5,085 nt of DNA, taken from positions 1 to 5,085 of the forward strand of contig JAMOOB010000503.1 in assembly GCA_027066265.1 (NCBI GenBank), in the 5' to 3' direction. Positions 1 to 5,085 of the stretch are shown one piece after another; position 1 is the stretch's first letter; every line of letters begins with the position of its first letter. The notes beneath the pieces are model-generated. The model searched no databases. It saw only the letters and a list, made by a program, of their open reading frames with translations, and was not told where the DNA came from. The DNA comes from Desulfurococcales archaeon (GTDB lineage Archaea; Thermoproteota; Thermoprotei_A; Sulfolobales; Ignisphaeraceae). The position numbers and the translations under genes are program-made.

Positions 1-23
1 GAGTAGTCGGGCCGGGGGAAGAC

Positions 24-1148
24 ATGCAGGACTACGCAGAGCCAGTAGTACTGGTAGTTCGCGATCCAGAGGATGTTGATGAAGCCAAAGCTCTTCTGAT
101 AGAAGCTGGCTACAACCCTATCGAGACGATCTTCGTTAAGAAGATCGATGCTGGGTGTTATCTCGGTCGTGGAAAACTGGAGGAACTACGTAAACGTTTG
201 GAGGAGCTCGGTGTTCGAAGGCTGTGTATATTCGACGAGTTGAAACCACGTCACTTCACGTGCTTGATCAAGGAGCTTGGAGTCGATGTTCTGGACAAAG
301 TGATGTTGATACTCGAGATATTCTCGAGGCACGCAGGTTCGAAGGAAGCAAAGCTTCAGATCGAGCTAGCCAAGCTAAGGCATCAACTACCGCTGGTAAG
401 GGATTGGCTTAGGAGAGCGAAACTACGTGAGCTACCTGGATTCCTTGGTGCTGGTGAGTACGCTATCGATGCTTACTACAGACACATAAGGGCTAGGATA
501 GCTAGGATTAGTCGCGAGCTTGAGAAACTTCGCGAACGACGAGCTTACGAACGTACGAAGAGACGCGAAAGCGGTCTTCCACACGTAGCGATCGCGGGCT
601 ACACGAACTCTGGCAAGACTACCCTATTCAATGCGTTAACGAATCTTAGAAAGCCTACGGGATCCGAGCTCTTCACAACGCTGAGTCCCAAGACGTACGC
701 TGTGAGGATGTGTGGATCTAGGGTAGCTCTCATCGATACCGTTGGCTTCATACGTAAGATTCCTCTCGAAATCGTTGAAGCATTCCGAGCAGTCCTAGAA
801 GAGATCGCGGATGCAGATGCGATTCTTCTCGTTGTAGATGCTAGCGAACCTAGAGATTCGATGCTTAGCAAGCTCTACTCATCTCTTCGAATTCTTCGCG
901 AGATCGGAGCTTCGGGAAGACCCATGATTATAGCGCTCAACAAGATCGATCTCCTCAACGGTATCTCTATCCAGAGTCTCGTAGACGATGTTTGGAGTGC
1001 TGTTCGAGATACGGAGTTCAGGGTTGTAGACGTTGTTCCCATCTCTGCACTAAAGCGACTCAATCTCGATAAGCTGAAGGAGGGGATATGCAGAGCACTT
1101 GCATCAACCTCGACGAACTTCAACCACCTGTGTACGTCCTTAGGCTAG
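24..1148 (+). CDS. hflX: HflX-family GTPase, crenarchaeal type
   Basis: Product of 374 residues. HflX proteins are cytoplasmic GTPases that bind the large ribosomal subunit and, in bacteria, split or rescue stalled ribosomes. The order is an N-terminal HflX domain (about 5-130, with LGRGKLEEL at 47-55), a helical linker with the family GxGE motif (GAGE, 142-145) and a charged coiled-coil stretch (about 153-182), then a G domain. All GTPase motifs are present: G1 GYTNSGKTT (192-200), G2 region FTTLSP (217-222), G3 DTVGF (238-242), G4 NKID (306-309) and G5 SAL (341-343). The stretch LEIFSRHAGSKEAKLQIELA (97-116) resembles the Sulfolobus homologue as I remember it. ATG 24 is preceded by a G-rich run (14-18) and gives a normal N-terminus. 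The frame stays open to the window edge, so an earlier start cannot be excluded. The last 20 codons overlap trm56 and show no family feature. Identification is firm; the archaeal role is inferred. Confidence 0.95.
   Translation: MQDYAEPVVLVVRDPEDVDEAKALLIEAGYNPIETIFVKKIDAGCYLGRGKLEELRKRLEELGVRRLCIFDELKPRHFTCLIKELGVDVLDKVMLILEIFSRHAGSKEAKLQIELAKLRHQLPLVRDWLRRAKLRELPGFLGAGEYAIDAYYRHIRARIARISRELEKLRERRAYERTKRRESGLPHVAIAGYTNSGKTTLFNALTNLRKPTGSELFTTLSPKTYAVRMCGSRVALIDTVGFIRKIPLEIVEAFRAVLEEIADADAILLVVDASEPRDSMLSKLYSSLRILREIGASGRPMIIALNKIDLLNGISIQSLVDDVWSAVRDTEFRVVDVVPISALKRLNLDKLKEGICRALASTSTNFNHLCTSLG
1077..1087 (+). promoter_or_regulatory. Shine-Dalgarno site for trm56 inside hflX
   Basis: AAGGAGGGGAT closely matches the complement of the 16S rRNA 3' end and sits just before ATG 1088, with GGAGG at 1079-1083 and a 4-nt gap to the ATG. 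It lies in the hflX coding sequence, where it encodes KEG. It favours ATG 1088 over GTG 1130, which has no such site. The spacing is shorter than usual. Confidence 0.55.
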
Positions 1149-1657
1149 GTCATAGACCCAAGAGAGATAAGCGCGTAACGACGCACGTTCTTCTCGTAGC
1201 ACGTGCTTTCGGAGCTCGTGGAGCTTACATAGCCGAGGTCGTGGATGAGGAGCTTGCTGCAAGGTTTCGAAAGGTTTTGGAGCGTTGGGGTGGTGCTTCC
1301 TACTTCCAGCTCGAGATGGGGGTGGATCCGGTGAAGCTCGTCAAGAAGTGGCGTGGTGAAGGCGGTTGCGTAGTGCACCTAACGATGTATGGTCTTCCCG
1401 TAGACGAGGTTGTGGATAGAATTCGTAGCTGTAGCAAGGTGCTGGTAATCGTTGGTGCAGAGAAAGTTCCTAGGATCTTCTACGAGATCTCGGATTTCAA
1501 CGTAGCTATAGGGAATCAACCTCATTCCGAAGTCTCTGCCCTCGCCATATTCCTCGATAGGCTTTGGCAAGGACGCGAACTTCGCTTATGTTTCCCCGAC
1601 GCAAAGCTATTGATAGAGCCTAGCGAGCGGGGGAAGAAGGTGATCAAGCTTGGATGA
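1088..1657 (+). CDS. trm56: tRNA (cytidine(56)-2'-O)-methyltransferase Trm56
   Basis: Product of 189 residues, close to the usual size of this archaeal SPOUT family. Trm56 uses S-adenosylmethionine to 2'-O-methylate C56 in the T-loop of tRNA, stabilising the elbow of the molecule. Signature blocks are LRLGHRPKRDKR (19-30 region), THVLLVARAFGA (32-43), WGG (67-69), VHLTMYG (96-102), VGAEKVP (122-128) and AIGNQPHSEVSALAIFLDRL (140-159); the last blocks form the knotted cofactor-binding site. ATG 1088 was chosen because of the strong SD just upstream. It gives a 61-bp overlap with hflX and a 14-residue N-terminal extension. Family proteins normally begin near VYVLRLGHRP, which would match GTG 1130 (19-bp overlap). 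The 3' end overlaps the tfe start by 8 bp, so translational coupling is likely. Function is firm from motif identity; the start is uncertain. Confidence 0.95.
   Translation: MQSTCINLDELQPPVYVLRLGHRPKRDKRVTTHVLLVARAFGARGAYIAEVVDEELAARFRKVLERWGGASYFQLEMGVDPVKLVKKWRGEGGCVVHLTMYGLPVDEVVDRIRSCSKVLVIVGAEKVPRIFYEISDFNVAIGNQPHSEVSALAIFLDRLWQGRELRLCFPDAKLLIEPSERGKKVIKLG
1636..1645 (+). promoter_or_regulatory. Shine-Dalgarno site for tfe, supporting the TTG start
   Basis: GAAGGTGATC is a long match to the complement of the 16S rRNA 3' end. Its GGTGA core (1639-1643) ends 6 nt before TTG 1650. It lies in the last codons of trm56. This decides for the non-ATG start of TFE, since no in-frame ATG is near the expected N-terminus. 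The ATG at 1654 is in another frame. Confidence 0.65.
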
Positions 1658-2171
1658 AGTTTCGTACGTACTTCGAGCACTCGTCGGTGAAGTAGGTGAG
1701 AAGGTACTGATGCTACTGCTCGAGCACGAGGAAGGTCTAGACGACGAAGAGATTGCGGAGAAGCTAGGTCTTAGAATCAACGACGTTAGGCGTGCGCTGT
1801 ACGAGCTCGCTAAGATGGGTTTCGTGGAACAGCAACGAATTGCTCGCGGTGAGCTTGCTAGGCATAGCTATCGATGGAGAACCGATAAAGGGATGATCGC
1901 GCGAGCATTGTTGCAGAGGAAGAGAGCTACGTTGAAGAAGTTAGAGGAGAGGCTTGCCGTTGAAGAGAGTTCGGTTCTGTATCTATGCCCTATCGATGGG
2001 TATAGGTATACGTTCGACGAAGCGTTCGAGAACTACTTTACCTGTCCTAGATGTGGTTCGGATCTCATCGAGATAAACAACGAGGAGATCAAGAAGGTTC
2101 TTAGACAGTTGGTAGATAAGCTTCGAGAGGAGATAGCTAGGGATGAAGCTGCTCTTAGTAGATCTGTTTAG
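1650..2171 (+). CDS. tfe: Transcription initiation factor E subunit alpha (TFE alpha)
   Basis: Product of 173 residues, the normal length for archaeal TFE alpha, the homologue of the N-terminal half of eukaryotic TFIIE alpha. TFE joins the TBP-TFB-RNA polymerase complex, binds the polymerase clamp and helps promoter opening. Residues about 1-90 form an extended winged helix (EEIAEKLGLRINDVRRALYELAKMGFVE, in two parts at 33-48 and 49-60). A basic coiled helix follows (89-104), then a zinc ribbon (about 110-138), then a charged helix. The zinc ribbon has C113, C132 and C135, but the second ligand position of the first knuckle is D116 (CPID), so one canonical cysteine is missing. The start is TTG with a good SD upstream. 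The gene overlaps trm56 by 8 bp and the downstream methyltransferase by 29 bp. Identity is firm; how the ribbon holds metal is open. Confidence 0.95.
   Translation: MDEVSYVLRALVGEVGEKVLMLLLEHEEGLDDEEIAEKLGLRINDVRRALYELAKMGFVEQQRIARGELARHSYRWRTDKGMIARALLQRKRATLKKLEERLAVEESSVLYLCPIDGYRYTFDEAFENYFTCPRCGSDLIEINNEEIKKVLRQLVDKLREEIARDEAALSRSV
2125..2134 (+). promoter_or_regulatory. Possible Shine-Dalgarno site for the cytosine methyltransferase
   Basis: GAGAGGAGAT within the 3' end of tfe contains GGAG (2129-2132), ending 10 nt before ATG 2143. Spacing is acceptable and supports this ATG, which also places the family motif I at the expected distance from the N-terminus. Confidence 0.45.
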
Positions 2172-3096
2172 TGGAGCTGGTGGTTTTGCTAGAGGTTTCA
2201 AGGATTGTGGTTACTCGATTGGGTTAGCGATAGATTGCGATGAATCTGCTGGTAGGAGTTACAAGCTCAACTTTCCCGAAGCCGTAGTGCTGGTCGAAGA
2301 CATTAAGACGGTTACGGGTCGAGACATCGAGTACCTTCTAGGTACGAAACCTACGATCGTGATAGGGAGCCCACCCTGCGAACCGTTTACGAGTGCTAAC
2401 CCGAGGAGGGAGAAGGATCCTCTGGATAGACTCTACAAGGATCCCATGGGTACGCTAACCCTAGACTTCATAAGGTTGGTAGGCGAACTAAAGCCGAAGA
2501 TCTTCGTTATGGAGAACGTTCCCGCGATCATGGATGGTCCTCTCAAGGATGCGTTAGCTAAGGAGTTTCGAAGCGTTGGCTACGACAGGATCTTCTTCAA
2601 TCTACTGCGTGCTGAAGACTATGGAACTCCTAGCCATAGGCTAAGGGTATTCATATCGAACGTACCGATAAAACCTCCCAAGACAAGGCGTAGGATAACC
2701 GTTGAAGAAGCTTTGAGAGGTCTACCACCGCCGGGTAGCTCTGAGGTTCCTAACCACGATCCTCCACCGATGTCGGATAGAAAGATGAAGAGGATCGCGA
2801 GCGTTAGGATGGGAAGAGCGTTGTACTACTACGAAGGTGCTGAACGTAGGTTGCCTAACTACATAAGGCTTAGACCCGATCGAATAGCTCCTACGGTGCT
2901 AGGATCCTCAAGGTTTATCCATCCCTACGAAAATAGGTTGCTAACCGTTAGAGAGCAAGCTAGGTTGATGGGTTTCCCCGACGATCACGTATTCGTCGGT
3001 GGAAGAGATGAGCAGTATAACCAGGTGGGGGAAGCTGTTCCACCACCGCTTGCACGAGCGATAGCTAGGTATATACTGGAGCACTACCTTCGATAA
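2143..3096 (+). CDS. C5-cytosine methyltransferase (Dcm/Dnmt family)
   Basis: Product of 317 residues, similar in size to minimal enzymes such as M.HhaI. It is predicted to transfer a methyl group from S-adenosylmethionine to C5 of cytosine, normally in DNA. The motif set is complete and ordered: I DLFSGAGGF (7-15), II IDCDE (30-34), IV GSPPCEPF (75-82) with catalytic C79, VI MENV (123-126) with E124, VIII RLRVF (166-170), IX RLLTVREQARLMGFP (265-279), and X QVGEAVPPPLARAI (294-307). In motif X the usual Asn of GNAV is E297. The target-recognition region between VIII and IX is short (about 94 residues), with few recognisable elements. The gene starts inside tfe (29-bp overlap) and no restriction enzyme lies beside it, so it looks like a solitary enzyme. 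The substrate could also be RNA, since motif IV SPPCxPFT resembles DNMT2, but the DNMT2 CFT motif is absent. Family is firm; target is unknown. Confidence 0.93.
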   Translation: MKLLLVDLFSGAGGFARGFKDCGYSIGLAIDCDESAGRSYKLNFPEAVVLVEDIKTVTGRDIEYLLGTKPTIVIGSPPCEPFTSANPRREKDPLDRLYKDPMGTLTLDFIRLVGELKPKIFVMENVPAIMDGPLKDALAKEFRSVGYDRIFFNLLRAEDYGTPSHRLRVFISNVPIKPPKTRRRITVEEALRGLPPPGSSEVPNHDPPPMSDRKMKRIASVRMGRALYYYEGAERRLPNYIRLRPDRIAPTVLGSSRFIHPYENRLLTVREQARLMGFPDDHVFVGGRDEQYNQVGEAVPPPLARAIARYILEHYLR

Positions 3097-3112
3097 GCTA
3101 GGTGCCTCATCT

Positions 3113-3589
3113 ATGCCACGCGTATTCTTGGTACTGTACGCACCTACAAGTCCTCAGCGATTGGTAGACGTAGCTCGTCTAGCGTTCTCGATACCCGTAG
3201 TAGACGCCTTCGTCGTAGTCAAGCCTAGCGGTATGGCAGCTCAGGTAGGTATACCTGAGGTAAGTAAGCTAGCGTACAAGATGGGTAAGAGCTTCGTGAT
3301 ACTACCACAGCTGCAAGACGTTGTCGAAACCTTGCCCGTGAAGAAGGTGCTCTTCATCGTACACGACGAGAACGCCGAGGATCTTACAAGCATAGAGATT
3401 CCGTGCGAAGACCTTGCGATAGTTGTTCAGGGTAGTGAGCTAAGCTTTTCTAAGAACGATCTAGCGCTTGGAATACCCGTGAAACTTAGCTTCCTAGAGA
3501 GAGCCCCACCCATACCAGCGAGCGATGCAGTTCTCGCACTCTACGAAGTTTCGAAGAAGTGTTTCAGCCCAGAAACCGGTCATCACTAA
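3113..3589 (+). CDS. SPOUT/SpoU-like putative RNA methyltransferase, archaeal (COG4080-like)
   Basis: Product of 158 residues. I place it by memory in a small archaeal family described as SpoU-like RNA methylases, some members of which are labelled RecB-family nucleases in databases. There is no RecB nuclease motif here. The N-terminus is a beta-alpha unit (VFLVLYAPTSPQRLVDVARL, 4-23), followed by VVKPSGMAAQVGIPE (35-49) and KLAYKMGKSFVILP (52-65). The C-terminal part QGSELSFSKND (106-116) followed by IPVKL (121-125) resembles the SPOUT cofactor loop (GSE, then GxxV/IP). ATG 3113 follows an AGGTG at 3100-3104 with an 8-nt gap. It lies 16 bp after the cytosine methyltransferase, probably in the same operon, and is its last gene. 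Neighbouring trm56 also has the SPOUT fold, which fits an RNA-modification role. RNA target and activity are unknown; the fold assignment is moderate. Confidence 0.6.
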   Translation: MPRVFLVLYAPTSPQRLVDVARLAFSIPVVDAFVVVKPSGMAAQVGIPEVSKLAYKMGKSFVILPQLQDVVETLPVKKVLFIVHDENAEDLTSIEIPCEDLAIVVQGSELSFSKNDLALGIPVKLSFLERAPPIPASDAVLALYEVSKKCFSPETGHH

Positions 3590-3638
3590 TCAGCTAATCT
3601 AGCCCTCATCACCGAGAACCTGTCTTCTAAAAACCATT
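3590..3638. other. Convergent intergenic spacer
   Basis: This 49-bp gap separates the end of the forward operon from the end of the reverse surface-protein gene. It contains no gene. A run of five A (3629-3633) followed by CC and ATTTT gives a T-tract on each strand. Confidence 0.7.
3629..3633 (-). terminator. T-tract terminator for the reverse-strand surface protein gene
   Basis: Read on the minus strand, a TTTTT run begins 6 nt after the TAA stop (3639-3641). Archaeal RNA polymerase terminates at short oligo-T runs without needing a hairpin, so this is a plausible primary termination site. Assigned by position and sequence only. Confidence 0.4.
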
Positions 3639-3646
3639 TTAATCTT
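3637..3646 (+). terminator. T-rich terminator for the forward operon
   Basis: TTTTAATCTT lies 48 bp after the stop of the SPOUT-like gene and overlaps the end of the opposing gene. It is the first T-rich stretch met by transcription leaving the operon. No stable hairpin precedes it, which is normal for archaea. Prediction only. Confidence 0.35.
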
Positions 3647-5085
3647 CGTGAACAGCCCGGTTACGAATAGCTACGAGAGTCGTGATGAGCATCGCTACGA
3701 TCGGCACCGCGAGGTACCACGCCATGGAATACGCTTCTCCTCCAAACCCTGACGCAGCTACGCCTACCGCTGCCGCATATATCCGGATCGTTGCTGGGCT
3801 ATGGTGATGAACCACGACCTGTACCCTACACCAATCGTCTCCACGCTCAACTATATCCCAAGACACGAGTTCCGCATTGACGACATCCACCTTCTCTACG
3901 TCTTTGAATGGTACGTAGAGCGTATAGTTCGCAACGTATCCGCTGGGCGCATTGACCTGCACAACCATTACGGTGCTGCTTACGTCAATTCTCGTTACAA
4001 CGGGTTTCGTCAGCATAGTGGAGGGAGCGTTGAGCCAAGGTGTTGGATCGTCGAAGATCGTTGGATACACGTTCACGCGGCCCATAGATGCCGAGCAGCG
4101 CTTTGTAAACGCATCGGGGATCCAGTTCCCATTGCTTAGAACTACACTCATCACAGTGATCGTAGTCGTGTCGTTGACAAGCGCGTAGCTGTTCAACGTG
4201 CATGGAATCGCTAGCTCTACGATAGCTTTCGTAGACGTGACAAACTTTACGTATGCACTCGTACTGTTTACCTCATCGAACCAGTTAGTGCTTGAATTGT
4301 ATATATCCACGGATACGTATCCATCGCTGTAGATCTCTATCAATACATCAGCTCCACGCAGTGGTTCTACGCTTGATCCCCACGGCTGGTACCCTGTCGA
4401 GTTATCGCCATCCGTATTGAGTGCGATCCATATTATTGCGGGCGCTTTGTAGGAGTCGTTGTACCACTCTACGACGACGTAGGTGTAGAGCTTGTTTAGA
4501 GGTAGGACCCATGCGAACTTCGCTTCGTCAAGTCTCGAGTAGCTACCATCTATGCTTTCCATGGGTATGGAGAACGGTTCTGCTTCTCCATCGATCGTAG
4601 GCTTCGTGTGGATTCCTTCGAAGGGTGTCTCTACTCTAAGGTTTGCTAGATCGATCACTACCGTACCTAGAACGAAGATTCTAGAAGCCGTGCTCCCAGA
4701 GATCATCGGTTCGTCCACGGGAAGACCGGGATCGAATACCTTGGGTACTCGAGTAATGGGTCCACCTTCAGCGTAGTAGTTAGCTGGTGCGCAACCCCAT
4801 CCTCCGAGACCGAGTATCTTAGCCATGTAGAATCCTAGGCTACACATATCGTCGAAGTTCGTCGATTCGGGATCCGCTAAGCTTATCGCTATCGTTTTCG
4901 ATAGCAAGTTCCTCTGCTTCAACCATAGATACTTACCGTAGCCAGTTTCCCACTCGTAAGGATTCCCGTTATCGCTCCTTTGAAGGAATTGCTTATCTAC
5001 GACGTACGTTCCCGTACTACTATCGTAGTACGTTACGAAGTCTTCCCATAGGTATAGATCGGCGAGCGAAGCGTAGGCACGTACA
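3639..5085 (-). CDS. Large surface-anchored secreted protein, partial at the N-terminus (window edge)
   Basis: The 481 visible residues (numbered from the codon at 5082-5084) are open to the window edge. TTG 4922 is not a convincing start: coding continues upstream with no stop, and no signal peptide follows it. Visible residues 1-120 include GLGGWGCAPANYYAEGG (92-108) and could be the end of a TIM-barrel-like hydrolase; this is weak. Residues about 162-325 look like a CBM9/DOMON-like beta-sandwich: TIDGE opening (163-167), IIWIALNT (217-224), then DGDNSTGY (225-232), which resembles a calcium loop. Residues about 355-440 look like a further beta-rich domain. Residues 454-473 form a transmembrane helix followed by RNR, which anchors the C-terminus with the bulk outside. 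Six N-x-S/T sequons fit an archaeal surface glycoprotein. The gene is convergent to the operon and separately transcribed. A polysaccharide- or glycan-related role is possible; I do not recognise the exact family. Confidence 0.7.
   Translation of the reverse strand, partial: VRAYASLADLYLWEDFVTYYDSSTGTYVVDKQFLQRSDNGNPYEWETGYGKYLWLKQRNLLSKTIAISLADPESTNFDDMCSLGFYMAKILGLGGWGCAPANYYAEGGPITRVPKVFDPGLPVDEPMISGSTASRIFVLGTVVIDLANLRVETPFEGIHTKPTIDGEAEPFSIPMESIDGSYSRLDEAKFAWVLPLNKLYTYVVVEWYNDSYKAPAIIWIALNTDGDNSTGYQPWGSSVEPLRGADVLIEIYSDGYVSVDIYNSSTNWFDEVNSTSAYVKFVTSTKAIVELAIPCTLNSYALVNDTTTITVMSVVLSNGNWIPDAFTKRCSASMGRVNVYPTIFDDPTPWLNAPSTMLTKPVVTRIDVSSTVMVVQVNAPSGYVANYTLYVPFKDVEKVDVVNAELVSWDIVERGDDWCRVQVVVHHHSPATIRIYAAAVGVAASGFGGEAYSMAWYLAVPIVAMLITTLVAIRNRAVHED
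4888..4905. repeat. Perfect inverted repeat, 7-bp stem with TTTT loop
   Basis: GCTATCG (4888-4894), TTTT (4895-4898), CGATAGC (4899-4905). It lies inside the coding region of the reverse-strand surface protein. It could form a hairpin in mRNA, but a 7-bp repeat can arise by chance in coding DNA. Confidence 0.5.
5013..5032. repeat. Perfect inverted repeat, 8-bp stem with TATC loop
   Basis: CGTACTAC (5013-5020), TATC (5021-5024), GTAGTACG (5025-5032). It lies in the coding sequence of the surface protein, where it encodes part of the stretch TYYDSST. It is about 110 bp from the other hairpin at 4888-4905. Confidence 0.55.

Noticed and set aside
1..6. GAG TAG in frame 1 could be the last codon and stop of an upstream gene of the same operon, perhaps the MBF1-type regulator often near hflX.
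   Set aside because: Only two codons are visible, so neither a gene nor its identity can be supported.
312..328. Repeated CTCGAG palindromes separated by ATATT in hflX.
   Set aside because: They encode the conserved LEIFSR segment of the HflX domain; codon choice explains them.
599..1123. Two reverse-strand open frames (90 and 82 codons) opposite hflX.
   Set aside because: They mirror the GTPase domain coding sequence, are low-complexity Ser/Arg-rich, and have no start signals.
3590..3638. Possible small RNA or promoter in the convergent gap.
   Set aside because: Only 49 bp between two converging gene ends, with no TATA/BRE-like element and no stable fold.
3801..4188. Two overlapping forward open frames (112 and 78 codons) within the surface protein region.
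   Set aside because: Both are antisense to convincing coding sequence with domain-like features, and neither resembles a protein family.
4552..4776. Forward open frame of 74 codons opposite the surface protein gene.
   Set aside because: It lies wholly antisense to a long coding region, has no SD and no recognisable motif; it is a shadow frame.
4920..4922. TTG as the start of the reverse-strand surface protein.
   Set aside because: The frame is open for all 54 codons from there to the window edge, with protein-like composition, and no signal peptide follows the TTG.

Overview
The window looks like chromosomal DNA of a (hyper)thermophilic crenarchaeote (Thermoproteota; Desulfurococcales/Ignisphaera-like is my best guess, not proven). 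The reasons are an archaeal transcription factor TFE alpha, an archaeal-type tRNA Cm56 methyltransferase (Trm56), an HflX GTPase of the crenarchaeal type, and very tight gene packing with overlapping reading frames and Shine-Dalgarno (SD) sites inside the preceding gene.

Positions 24-3589 (+ strand) hold a five-gene co-directional cluster: hflX (ribosome-associated GTPase), trm56 (tRNA C56 2'-O-methyltransferase), tfe (TFE alpha, started from TTG), a complete C5-cytosine methyltransferase, and a small SPOUT/SpoU-like putative RNA methyltransferase. The first four genes overlap one another (61, 8 and 29 bp). The fifth follows after 16 bp. This looks like a single operon with coupled translation, devoted to translation, RNA modification and transcription initiation. 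Three of the five products are predicted methyltransferases. hflX, trm56 and tfe are an informational neighbourhood I know from Crenarchaeota. The C5-cytosine methyltransferase is the unexpected member: no restriction enzyme is next to it, and its coding sequence begins inside tfe.

Positions 3590-3638 are a short convergent intergenic spacer with T-rich termination signals on both strands.

Positions 3639-5085 (- strand) carry the 3' part of a large secreted or surface protein gene that runs off the right end of the window. The frame is open past the apparent TTG start at 4922, so 481 residues are visible and the N-terminus is missing. The visible part has a possible hydrolase-like region, a probable CBM9/DOMON-like beta-sandwich with a calcium-loop-like motif, six N-glycosylation sequons, and a C-terminal transmembrane anchor. 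Two perfect short inverted repeats lie inside it.

No tRNA, rRNA, CRISPR array, insertion sequence or phage gene was seen. The most interesting points are the methyltransferase embedded in the tfe operon, the TFE zinc ribbon with only three cysteines, and the near absence of GGCC.
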